Shown here piece after piece: positions 23,317 to 35,895 of a stretch of DNA of 64,000 bases. Source of the stretch: Ceratobasidium sp. AG-K. Its lineage: Eukaryota; Basidiomycota; Agaricomycetes; Cantharellales; Ceratobasidiaceae. The number at the start of each line of letters is the position of its first letter. The stretch's first letter is position 1. The position numbers were made by a program, and so were the translations under genes. The DNA lies in the NCBI GenBank assembly GCA_037039685.1, contig JAWNGF010000004.1:2542001-2606000 (forward strand). Reading direction: 5' to 3'. The notes under the pieces were generated by a model. The model was not told the DNA's origin, made no database searches, and worked only from the letters and a program-made list of their open reading frames with translations.

Positions 23317-24587
23317 TCAAGCGACAGTATATTTGGGGGACCGCTTCCCAGCAGCATCCAGGTACGGATCGGGTGGAACCGCCTTGCCGAACTTCGGTTC
23401 AGGTTTTCCTACCAAACAGTCAATGAACCGGCCCCGAAAGCTCATTAAACACCTTACCGAGTATTTTCTTATAAACCATTTCAACGGTCTCATCCCATTT
23501 CTCGCGGAACATGTGAACGCCACCTCCCGGGGTAAATGCGTGCTCCCGGAAGAATGAACGTACGTCAAAGTTCTCACGTGGGATTTTGGATACGTCGATC
23601 GAGAGTTTTGAGGGCTGTGGAAGGAGCAGAGTTGTATACCGGTGGTACGGTGTGCCCTTTTGAGGGTGGGGTGGGATATAAGCAAGGGCAACGTCAGACT
23701 GAGGGGTGGTGGAGAGCGATAGCTGATTGTTGGTTGCCGAGAGAGGGATATTAGGCCTGACAAGTAGGTTTGATGCTAGAATAATAGCGTTCTGGGAGCG
23801 ACCTACTGGAGAGCATGCAAATATGTCGAAAAACTTTGAATTGAAGGGTCGGGAACATCTGTGGTCCGTGGTTAAGCTTCCGCTGCCCATTATCACTGTA
23901 GCACTTACCAGGGTCAACTATGAGTAGAGTATACAGCCTTTCTTCAGGGTGGTATGTCTGGGCTGTAAGGGATGGGGCCTGTAGCGTTGACTTGACGGGA
24001 AGGAAAGCTCCCGGCACAACATTTTCCTCTTGAGAAAAAGACAGGCGCAGATCTACTGTAGGACGGAACTCGGGCAGAACATCAGGTATGACTTTCATCT
24101 GATGAACTCGTTCCATCTTGATGATGTGTTAGAATGGCAATTGAAGGGGCTAAGGTGAACGTACCAATAGGTCGAGAGTACCCTGCTTCCTCCATGCTTG
24201 TTCTAAGAGATGGCGATAGACAGGCTGAGAAAGATCATCTGGAATAATTGAGCAAGTAGTTCGTATGCTCGCTTTCGACCTACATTTCCCCTGTGCAAAA
24301 GACCACCGTACTTCTGGCAGGTTGATCTTGCTATGAATCTCTAGCTCGAGCCTCTTCGAGGGATCTGTCTCCTTTTCCAGAAGCTTTTGTTTAGCAACGC
24401 TATCCCTTTCGATTAATTCGACGGCGAGGTCATATACTGGAAGCTTTCCTGGTGGAAGTGGTCGCTGGTAGGTGCCTGGAGCGTTGGACATGCATCTCGA
24501 CTGTCCAGATTCAGATTTCATACAACTTTTTGAGAGGCGACGTACTAGATTTGTTATCCTCGTTGATCTCCTCCACGCTACCTGCAT
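23317..24587 (-). CDS. Mitochondrial large ribosomal subunit protein mL38 (yeast Mrpl35 family)
   Basis: mL38 carries a PEBP-like domain and sits in the large mitoribosomal subunit. Visible blocks in order are LPVYDLAVELIERDSVAKQK, INLPEVRWSFAQGK, DLSQPVYRHLLEQAWRKQGT, LDLLV, MKVIPDVLPEFRPTVDLRLS, GAFLPVKSTLQAPSLTAQTY and HPEERLYTLLIVDPG. They continue with PHPQKGTPYHRYTTLLLPQP, FDVRSFFREHAFTPGGGVHM and FGKAVPPDPYLDAAGK. The stop is TGA at 23317-23319. I prefer the ATG at 24587, as MQVAWRRSTRITNLVRRLSK looks like a mitochondrial presequence. A longer frame reaches 24695. It is divergent from the aminotransferase gene (154 bp). Confidence 0.85.
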
Positions 24588-24741
24588 GCTGGAAAGTATT
24601 AGGATCCTAAAAGACGTCAAGTTGTCACGTGCTAATTTAAAATTAAACTTTGCTAGCCTATAAGCATGACTCGGGCCTTCTTTAGCTTCGACCATCCAGG
24701 TTTCAACCAGCTCTCGTTTACCCGCTTCTTACCTCTACGCC

Positions 24742-26384
24742 ATGCCTACTGCAGTCGCAAAAACTGAAGCCCTTATGCCGGCGCTCTCGACGACGGCCCA
24801 GGCTTTGGGTGCGCCAGAGGATCTTCCTGGACTCGATGTAAGTACTAGGGTCGATGTTCTGGTTTCTGAAATAACAAGCAACACAGGCTTCAAAGCTACT
24901 TGTTACCCACGCAACCACGCTTAGAGATCTGCCGCCTCCTGAGAAGCTGGTGTTCGGACAGGTAGGCCGGTCAAGTATCGTGCGTGTTGCTCTGACCTGG
25001 TTCAAGACGATGACAGATCACATGCTCATCGTAAACTACAGCCCCGAGACCGGTTGGTCCGTGCCTGTAATCAAGCCCTATGCGCCCTTGCAACTTGACC
25101 CCGCGTGCTCAGGTGACTACCGGAGCATCCCTGTGTCGTGTCATCTGACATATTTTCAGTGTTTCACTATACGCCCGCGTTATTTGAGGGAATGAAAGTA
25201 AGTTCGAATAAAGAAAGTTTCTTTTTGCTAAGAAAATACAAAGGCTTTCCTTGATCCGTCCGGACAACCTAGATTGTTCCGCCCAGAGTTGAATATGCGA
25301 CGCATGTCTACATCGGCGGACCGCGTTGCGCTGCCTGTATGTCGCCTTGCGTCTAGTCAAACATGGCCTCACGTTTGCGTAGCACTTTGACGAAAACGAG
25401 CTCTTAAAAATGATCACGAAACTCGTACACTTGGAAGCGCGATGGATACCCAAGATTCAAGGATACAGCTTGTACATCAGACCAACTATGATTGGCACCC
25501 GGCCTGGTAAGCCTGGTAAAAAAAAACCCATCAACCCATACTCATTTCGGTTTCAGCAATTGGTGTTGCCGCATCTACCCATGCGTGCCTCTATGTTATT
25601 TGCTCCCCAACCGGCCCTTACTTCCCTACTGGTTATAAACCCATTAGTCTTTGGGCGGAACAGGACGCCGTTCGTTCATGGCCTGGGGGTACAGGCGCAT
25701 ACAAGGTATGAAATCTGATCTAGTTTCGATCGTTTCTCATTTTCTGGTCAGCTCGGAATCAACTATGCCCCGTGCTTCAAGCCCCAGCGCGAGGCCGCTC
25801 AAAGAGGATACCAACAAATTCTGTGGATTTTAGGTGAAAACCAGTGAGTGCACCAGCTTTACAATCGGGGTGATGCTGACTCGAGTAGACAAATCACCGA
25901 GGTAGGCCAGATGAACTTTTTCCTCGTATTCAAGCGGGAAGATGGAGGTGAGTAACGTGTTCCAATACTAGGTAGTGTCTAATAACTGGTAGACTGGGAT
26001 GTGGTTACTCCTGAATTGGATGGTACTATCCTCCCTGGTGTAACCCGTGACTCGGTCTTGCGACTCATCAGGGCCGACAAGGCGTCGCCGTTGGCCAACT
26101 TTGGGCATAGTCTACACACGCATGAGCGGACGCTTACTCTGCCAGAGGTCAGGAACCTCGCGAATGAGGGACGGCTGATCGAGGCTTTTGGCGTTGGAAC
26201 GGCGGCCATTATCTGTCCTATTGCGCGCATTGGCTACCAAGACAAGTCAACGGGAATAACAGACGAGATTCACTTTCCCGAGTACAAGAGTGGGCTGGGA
26301 CCGCTGTCAACCGTTTTGTTAGAGGGCATCGTGGCTATCCAAGAGGGAAGAGTTGAGTTTGAAGGATGGAGTGTACCGTGTTAG
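24742..26384 (+). CDS. Branched-chain amino-acid aminotransferase
   Basis: A fold-type IV PLP enzyme that interconverts Leu, Ile and Val with their 2-oxo acids. Blocks in order: LPPPEKLVFGQ, TMTDHMLIVNYSPETGWSVP, the arrival of FHYTPALFEGMKAF, LFRPELNMRRMSTSADRVAL, YSLYIRPTMIGTRP, YFPTGYKPISLWAEQDAVRS, then WPGGTGAYKLGINYAPCFKP with the PLP-binding Lys. Then VGQMNFFLVFKREDG, ELDGTILPGVTRDSVLRLIR, IEAFGVGTAAIICPIARIGY and a C-terminus near EFEGWSVPC. There are about twelve short exons. No clear presequence is seen, so a cytosolic (Bat2-like) form is possible. It is the last gene of the alternating block. Confidence 0.92.
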
Positions 26385-26714
26385 AAATCCTTATGTATTT
26401 ATTACGCCGCATATAGTCTGCCAACTTGTGTGTAATGGGATTTAGGCCTGAGGCAATAACCAGATAAGCTCTTGGATTGAGTCCTCTGTGGATTTTGTGA
26501 CTCTAGGTTGGCTCTTGTTCTATCATGACAAGATGCCAGTGCACGCGATAACCACTGGACTAAGTGGCCCAATGTGGCTCCCCAACTCGGGAACTGGGTT
26601 AATAATTGTAACGCTTCGCAATACTGGCACGATGTAAGCTGAGTTGGAGAATTTTGAGAATAATTGAGAAAAAATGACCATGAGGATACTTAGTTTCCTC
26701 GGCTTCGAGCAGCC
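26385..26714. other. Intergenic region between BCAT and the tRNA
   Basis: About 330 bp hold the aminotransferase 3' UTR and nothing else that I can support. Confidence 0.4.
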
Positions 26715-26719
26715 AAAAA
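26715..26719 (-). terminator. RNA polymerase III terminator of tRNA-Pro
   Basis: On the transcribed strand a TTTTT run follows the discriminator base directly, the usual Pol III stop signal. Confidence 0.7.
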
Positions 26720-26824
26720 GGCCCCAGCTGAGAATTGAACTCAGGACCTCACCCATATTGCGTAAGCATCTATGCTGTACGGGACAAACCCGAAGGGCGA
26801 ATCATACTACTAGACCACTGAGGC
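26720..26824 (-). tRNA. tRNA-Pro(CGG) with an intron of about 33 nt
   Basis: Read on the minus strand, the acceptor arm GCCTCAG (26818-26824) pairs with CTGGGGC (26721-26727), with one G-U pair. The D-arm region is TGGTCTAGTAGTATGAT (A box) and the T arm CTGAG-TTCAATT-CTCAG (B box). The anticodon stem CGCCC pairs with GGGTG. The loop TTCGGG gives anticodon CGG, and an insert of about 33 nt starts after base 37, the standard eukaryotic intron site. The discriminator is C, as in yeast tRNA-Pro. The tRNA lies at the edge between the housekeeping block and the accessory region. Confidence 0.88.
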
Positions 26825-26875
26825 TTGGGCCCGGAATCGTTCGCCCGACTCAGAAAGTATGGAACCAGGCGATGC

Positions 26876-27061
26876 GGTTGACTGCTTTAGTACTATCCTG
26901 TTTTCTATACCTTAACTAGCCCCTGATACAATGTGCTGGTACCGGGTTGGAACTCCTCCAAACCGACCGGTTGACTGCTTTAGTACTATCCTGTTTTCTA
27001 TACCTTAACTAGCCCCTGATACAATGTGCTGGTACCGGGTTGGAACTCCTCCAAACCGACC
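26876..27061. repeat. Perfect tandem duplication, 2 x 93 bp
   Basis: The unit starting GGTTGACTGCTTTAGTACTA and ending CTCCTCCAAACCGACC occurs at 26876-26968 and again, without any change, at 26969-27061. No open frame runs through it. Perfect identity means a very recent duplication or an assembly artefact. Confidence 0.95.
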
Positions 27062-27292
27062 ATGTATGTGCCAGATGTTTAAGGTTGTTCCACTCGAACC
27101 GCTAATTGCGAGCACCGTTAGATCTAGAGGTAACATTCGACAAAATCTAAACCCTCGATGTTTTAGCGCGATATTGAAATTCTCGCCTAATGTTCCCCAT
27201 GGCATCGATCTTTGTGAACAACAAGTATAATGTAGCGTGAGTTGAGTATATATACAAATTGATTCCATTATAAATAGCAATCGTTGGGCAAC

Positions 27293-29049
27293 TCATTCGG
27301 CGAGCTCTAGTATGAATGCAAGGATAAGCTGTACGTTTGTCAGTCGTGACTTGGTGTTTTGTGCATGCTCGCACTTGCCTTAACAAACTTGCTAGCCTTG
27401 TCAAGGTCCAGCTTGTCGATAGTGTCAGCAGCTGTGTGATAATTTGGGTTCAGGTATGCGTCTGAAGGGCCCGATTCGTCTATTGAAACCGAGGGGAAGC
27501 CTTGATCGTGCCATGAAACTTGAAAAGTTGTTAAAGAGAGCAAGCATAGTCTACCATACCACTTACAGTGATCGGAGCATCCATAGCCGCATTTGTTGGT
27601 GTACAGATTTGCTTCAGGTACATATGAGGAAATGACCTTTTGACTGAATGCTTGGAGGATCGGGTCGGTATCTTCCAGGACAGTAAGAACGGGATTGGAA
27701 GTGGGTTGGTAGGCAACCATGTCGAGTTGGAGCATTGCGCGTACTGATCTGTACACAAGGTCTGTAAGGATCGACCGTCGGCCGAGATTGAAAAGTCGAA
27801 GCTTGCCTTTTATCATGCCTGTATTGCTTTGCAACGTTAAAGCTACCAAGCAAGCCACCCTCTTCGCCACCGTAGGCGTGAAACTCGACATCGCGTGACC
27901 CAGACCACCCACTGGTCTTTAGAATCTGGAGTGCCTGGAGTACGACCGCGATTCCAGAAGCATCTGAAAAGTGTTTAGATGATACCCGGCTTGGGTAATG
28001 TTAACTTACCATCATCTGCTCCAGGAGCACTGCCAGTGTTGCTGGTCGAATCAATATGGGCACCTACGGGTGATTAGGAGCAATTGCTCAAACGCCTCGG
28101 AATTACTCACCGATGATAATAACATCAGCGAAATCAGAGTCCGGCTTGCGAGGAATGGCTGCTATTACGTTTTGTTGACCAAACGAATTAGCAATGGTCT
28201 TGATGTTGTCGGGTCCTACAGCTTTGGAGAACTCGTTCTGAATCCAGGTAGCGGGAGCAGCAGCATCGGCGCTTAAGTAATGACGAGTGGAGTAGCTAGA
28301 GAGTTTCGAGACGGTGTTAAACAAATCAGACGGGCTGATGGAATCGAACATAGTCGATAGAATGGGGTACTGTTCGTAGTTAGTTAAACGTTAGGAGCGA
28401 ATCAGGGTCAAACCTACCTTGGAGGGGGTTGGGGTGGGATAAACTCTTGGCTCTGAGTTGCGATGTGACCGTGTTTCGCAATCATCGTTGGTGATATCAA
28501 TAAAACCTGGGCCACGACGGGTATGATTTCCAAGGCGTGTGATCACGTAGTCCGAGACACCAACGAGCTCGGGATGAACGGCACGCAAAGCATCGAGACC
28601 CTTGGTTAGATCGATGTGAGGTCCGCGCAAACGAGCAATGGCGGCGGATGAGATCCATTCAACCTGGTCATCTTGATATCCGAACTGTATAATTTTAGAC
28701 AAGGTTTGACCCGTCAACGTTCATTGCTTACCTTGATTAGGCGCCTACTAAGTTGAGCATTGAATGGAATGCGACTAGCGTCGGGAGAGCCCGCAGTAGC
28801 CGATGCGACAAGCAATGAGCCAGCAGTAAGAATTGTCAGAACTGTAAGAGGCCAGAGCACCCGCCTAAACGAGGCCAATGACAGTGAAGTCTTAGCAGGC
28901 GTGTTGTACCGGTCACGTTTCACGTAGGCACACTTGCCGCCTTCATCGTGCGCAAAATGGGGCTCAAGGTCCCATGCGTGCCTAAACGGGGGCTCTGCGC
29001 GCGCTGCAGTCCATTTTTCGCACCGACTGTCGAGGTGGTTGAGTGCCAT
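27293..29049 (-). CDS. M28 family zinc aminopeptidase, copy 1
   Basis: This is a secreted-type leucine aminopeptidase-like zinc peptidase. Blocks are LTKGLDALRAVHPELVGVSD, YVITRLGNHTRRGPGFIDIT, TRHYLSADAAAPATWIQNEF, DVIIIG-AHIDSTSNTGSAPG-ADDASGI (zinc His and Asp), AYGGEEGGLLGS (catalytic Glu pair), LQLDMVAYQP and NPNYHTAADTIDKLD (last zinc His). It ends LILAFILELAE with TGA at 27293-27295. Two introns (27329-27378, 27749-27806) have GC-AG ends, shown by comparison with copy 2. The signal-like segment VLWPLTVLTILTAGSLLVAS has no Met before it in the place used by copy 2. The only in-frame ATG is at 29049, giving a long N-terminal extension, so the true start is uncertain. Confidence 0.85.
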
Positions 29050-29924
29050 GGGTGGGGTCTCTCATGCACGTGATCGTGCTTTTTAGCATCTCTTGTTCGG
29101 TAGCGTTGCGTTGGGGCGCTGGGTTCGTCGAGTATTGTTTACGATTTTTCTCCGTGGCTAAAGGTTCTAAATTACATCATTTAGACTCACTAGAAGGCTA
29201 TTGTTTGGCCAAGAATAACATACATAACGAACTCGGGAAGACCGGGATTAATTTCACGCGAGCTACACGTGCCGCCAGCAGTTGACCTGTGGTACATGAC
29301 TAGCTTCGCTTCAATTGTGATCTACAGTATGGGTTATTTGGGGGCATATGCAACACATTCAACCATTTCAGTGTACATTATCATTATTACAGTCACAACT
29401 TACGCCGGTAGTAGTGCCCGCATAGACGTATCGTACCTGAATTGTCAGCTCCGAAAGCCTCGGCGGGGTCAATACTCGTTTAAACACGCAAGGAACACCG
29501 GAAAATACCGCTAAATCTCACAAATATCCCAAGGGGCACGAGATCTCGCATTCCTAGTTTGGGGTGGCGGGTTTTCAGACACATCCAACTTGGGCGGGCT
29601 GGCATTCGTGCTAGGAAGATTGATACTTAACGCTATTGTCGCGTTAGATGCTCGTAGAATATCGTTTTTTAGCTAGGATTTAGTCGTTTGAGCTTCCACG
29701 TGTCGCATACACCCATGTACTCTGGCGGGACATACAAGAGTTCCTCACAGTTCTGTTCGTCAATGATAATGCTTGCCCTTGTTTCCAAGTCTGTCCGCAT
29801 AGGTTGCGTGAGCCGATATTCATTATTGTCCAGAGATTTGATTGGCTCATGTTTATAACCATAATCAATTCTGTCCGGTAGAAGGCGACACCCGGGTCGC
29901 AAATAGTCTGAGTGCTGACACTGC
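29050..29924. other. Intergenic region between the two M28 genes
   Basis: These 875 bp hold the promoter of copy 1 and the 3' end of copy 2. Short frames lack any motif. Confidence 0.4.
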
Positions 29925-31534
29925 CTACTCTGCAAGCTCGACGATAAACGCAAGCGCCAGCTACAAATAAGAACCCTTAATCATATCCTTGCACTAACTG
30001 CTATTTCTTTTCTCACCTTGACGAATTTACTGGCCTTGGTAAAGTCAAGCCGGTCGATTGTATCAGAAGCAGTGTGGTAATAGGGGTTCAAGTAGGTATC
30101 AGAAGGACCCGACTCATCGATAGAGACCGATGGGTAGCCTTGATTATACCACGAGACTGTCCAATAGTTAAAGTGAGCAGAGAAGACGACTAATGCTAGC
30201 TACTTTACTCACAATGATCCGAGCAAGCATAACCGCATTTGTTTGTATATAAGGATGCCTCGGGTACATACGAGGAAATGACCTTTTGGCTGAACGATTG
30301 TAGGCTCGTGTCAGTGTCGGTAAGGACAGTAAGGACCGGCTTCGAGGTTGGCTGGTAGGCAACCATATCTAATTGCAGCATCGCACGAACTGTCCTAGGT
30401 AGCAAGTGAATATTAGAAACGTGATAGACACTAATAGGGGGAGACATTTACCTCCCAGCAGACTTGTATTGCTTTGCAACCGTAGAACTGCCAAGTAAGC
30501 CACCTTCCTCGCCACCGTAAGCGTGGAACTCGATGGGGCGGGATCCGGACCAGCCATTGGCCTTGAGAATCTGAAGCGCCTGTAGAAGGATAGCAATTCC
30601 AGATGCGTCTAAAAATAGAGTTAGAGTCCAGTTAGTTGGTTCGACGCAGACTTGCCGTCATCTGCGCCGGGAGCGCGGGCAGTGGTGCTTCCTCCGACAG
30701 TCGAATCAAGGTGGGCACCTGTAAGAGAGTGATTAATTGAGGTTTCGTGGAGCTAGTGGTAAACTAACCGAGGATAATGACATCGGTAAGCGTAGAGCCA
30801 GACTTGGCTGGAATAGTCGCGATCACATTTGGCTGACTGAACGAATTGGCGATGGTCTTGACGTTAGCTGACCCAGCAGCGTTGGCAAACTGCGTTTGGA
30901 TCCAGGTAGCGGGAGCGGCGGCATTGGCGCTCTTATAGTAACGAGTAGTATAGCTGGAGAGCGTCGAAACGGTACTCGAAAGGCCAGATGCGCTAACAGA
31001 ATTGAACAGGGTCGTCAAGATAGGATACTAATCCGGAGTTAGCCGGATAGAAACAGCAAATAGAGACCGGTCCTACTTTAGATGGCGTTGGAGTGGGATA
31101 GGTAGCACGGGCTTCAAGTTCGTGGGATGAACGGCGAATGAACTCCATCTCGGTCACGTCAATGAAGCCTGGTCCACGGCGGGTGTGGTTTCCGAGACGC
31201 GTGATAACATAGTCAGAGACACCAGCCAGTTCGGGGTGAGCAGCGCGCAAAGCGCTGGCGCTTTGGTCAAATCAACATGTGACTCGCGCAAGAGAGCGAG
31301 AGCAGACTGCGAGACCCATTCAACGTCATTGTCTCCGTGGCCAAACTATGTCTTGTTAGTCGGGGCCGATAGTCTGGCGCCATCACGTACTTTGATTAGA
31401 CGCGCCTCCGCATCAAGTGGTCGAACACCAGCTGGAACTACGGCACCAGCAGCGAGCGAAGCGAGAGCAACTGAGCCAATGGCGAGCACCGCGAGCATTG
31501 TGAGAGATGTACGGGCACGACCAGGCAAAGCCAT
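29925..31534 (-). CDS. M28 family zinc aminopeptidase, copy 2
   Basis: A tandem paralogue of copy 1, same strand and same exon plan. The start at 31534 gives a clean signal peptide, MALPGRARTSLTMLAVLAIG followed by SVALASLAAGA. Shared blocks are ALRAAHPELAGVSDYVITRL, TRYYKSANAAAPATWIQTQF, AHLDSTVGG, APGADDD, AYGGEEGGLLGSSTVAKQYK, LQLDMVAYQPTSKPVLTVL and YHTASDTIDRLDF. It ends LALAFIVELAE with TAG at 29925-29927. All introns here use GT-AG. One frame break lies at 31260-31262, where the paralogue implies one more C on the plus strand (LTKG-ASALRAAHP). This may be a base-call error or a true disabling mutation. Confidence 0.85.
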
Positions 31535-32484
31535 AGATACGGAAGTATTTGTAGTGGAGACATATCTCGAGGTGCCATGCGGGCTTTTTAGGCGAATGAA
31601 GTAGAACCATATGTGCAATCGCACTTGGGAACCTACACATGGGCTGGTGCCAAGGCTGCACGCGCTTCAATACCAATTTGAGATGTCGAAGTGGTTGAAT
31701 GCCATGTGCAGGTGTCAACACACGTGACCGGGACATTCTAACGGCGATTAGACGCCGTGCATCCCCCAGCGGTCTGCTAAATATCGGCGAGGAACTCTAG
31801 GGAGACGGATGAGTAGATTTTACTGACTGGGAGCCTCGATATATTCCGATTCCGAGTACCAGTCAACCCATGTGCCGATGAGTAGTACGGGAAGGCTCTC
31901 AGGTTCTTGGCAGCAGGCGGGCACAACGCGATTATCCGCTATGTAGATCATTCCACAATCGTTATCTACTTCTATCTGAGGAACGGAATTTGTGGGCGTT
32001 CGGACGTTTGACCGATGACTCGCCCTAATTTGTGCGGTGGTCCAAGCTGGCAAACCGTCGCGTCGTGCACTGGTCATGCCTGGTCAAACTTAAGAGAGAT
32101 AAATTAAACAATGTGCGTAACATGCGTCATATACCGCCTCCCACTCGTACGGAGAGCATACCTGGTACCAAATTTAATGCCTGATGATATAGTCTTGCGC
32201 ATTGATTGCAGGTTTACACATTTGGCTGCTATACGCCCTTCTACTTATCAAGCGCCGGTTGGAACTTAGCATACAAGGTGCCCTGATCAACATTTGCTAA
32301 ATTGAGGATAATTTTTAACAGAACACAGAACACTGGATTCAGCCTCAGGACATATTGCGAAATTGCTTGTGCTTAGCAGCACTAATTATTCAAAAACACC
32401 TCGTATTTTTGCATTGGTACATGGTAGGACCGCGATGTGGCATAAGAAAAACATAGCCACAGCTCTGTAACTCTTTATCTCATG
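31535..32484. other. Intergenic region upstream of M28 copy 2
   Basis: Near 31704 the minus strand reads MAFNHFDISNW, matching the MALNHLDSR opening of copy 1, so the duplication reached into the 5' region. The rest (including an 85-codon minus frame at 31820-32077) is not recognised. Confidence 0.4.
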
Positions 32485-33164
32485 TCATATCCACTATAAT
32501 AACCGTTAGCAAAATAAGAGCCGTATAATAAATCGGCAACTAGACTTACACAATACCGGAGACGCAGTAGTTTCTGAGCGGAATCCTCTTTGGCTGTCTG
32601 GTAATTGGGCCCGTATCCAATCACATCGTCATTCTCAAGCAGAGAAGGCGGTTCGTACACTGCCATGAGGACTGCAATTAGCTGAAAAACGGACTTATTC
32701 CAGCAAAACCGACCTATTGGAACAGCGGTGTGGACGAGTCCAGTTGGCGAGTGGGACTGGCTGAACATCCACCGGACATGCGCCACACTCGCGTCGATCC
32801 CAGCCCATTGAAGGAGATGCTGAGTTGCGAGTTGGCGAGCTTGGTCTCGGGTGAAACCACGCCCCACACAACTAGTAAATTCATGCCCTTGGAGATCGGG
32901 AACTGTTTTGATGGTTCAGCGATCATGATTTTCCAAGGGATCATTGATGAATCTTACATATTGGAACCGCATAAAAGCCGCTCACACCTGGTGGCGCACG
33001 TCGAATATCCCAGCGGACTGTCGGGACCTTGGCACGCTGGCTCCAGGTGTGTATCTCGTCAAGATATGAGGTTGCGTTTTCAACCTCGTACACACGGGAG
33101 AGCCCATGGAGTACGACAGATGGTTGGTGGGCGGGAGTGAATGAAACTAGAATAGGGGCAGACA
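32485..33164 (-). CDS. dsRBD-like two-domain small protein (family member A)
   Basis: I recognise no named family; this is one of six related genes here. Domain 1 shows helix SYLDEIHTWSQRAK, strands VRWDIRRAPPGVSG and FYAVPI, then GRGFTRDQARQLATQHLLQW. Domain 2 has VRWMFSQSHSPTGLVHTAVP, VYEPPSLLENDDVIGYGPNY and QTAKEDSAQKLLRLRYC. The order helix, three strands, glycine loop with basic residues, helix follows the double-stranded-RNA-binding domain. Intron 1 splits domain 1 after AVPI; a second in-frame intron is likely after HTAVPI; the last exon adds only two codons before TGA (32485-32487). The start at 33164 is the first ATG. No signal peptide or membrane segment is seen. RNA binding is inference from fold pattern. 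Confidence 0.6.
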
Positions 33165-35207
<2,043 letters not shown>

Positions 35208-35895
35208 AAAGACTTGTGTTTGAATAGTTGTCGTGTCATGTTCGCTATTGGTTTATATGATGCAATAGGTCGTCCAGTTCCTTTAGTTTCGTCGGCGAGC
35301 ATGGTATAATTACACACCTTAGTAACGCTCACATACAAGTGGTGTATTGGTTGAATCCCGTGTTTCCTACTAAGAAGGTGACCTTGGGGAGTGTACTTAT
35401 TTGCCGAAGATCGATCGGCCTAAGAACGAGGGATCCGGGGGGACATCTTTCCTTTGAATTTGTGCTCAGTTAAACACAACGATGCAAGGGCATATATCGC
35501 GTTTTTGTGCCCCGGGCGCGAACTCCAGCCTTTGGGGAGCTGTGTTCAAAACATGGGTTAAGGCGCAGCTCGTTCAAGTCGCTAGTCAACGTACCGGAGG
35601 GATGGAGAGCTAGGCGGAAGGGGGCTGGTTGATTCAGCGCATCTCCTGATTTGATTGCTCGGGCAACCTTAGATACTTGTCGCCATCGCGGGGCCGACTG
35701 TTCCAACAGCGTGCATATGCATATAGCACAGTAGATATATGAAGTGAATCCAAAAAAAAACAGATTGTCAACGCGACCGCCACTCTGTATATGGTGTGAA
35801 CGGATGGTCACAACAAATAGAATGACAAACAAACCACGGCGATTTCAAGCAAGTATGAGTTTATTATCATAGGAAATAGTTGCGCCGTAAATACA
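35208..35895. other. Intergenic region, DPM1 / F-box gene
   Basis: Convergent 3' ends; nothing else supported. A minus frame at 35470-35832 has no motif. Confidence 0.4.
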
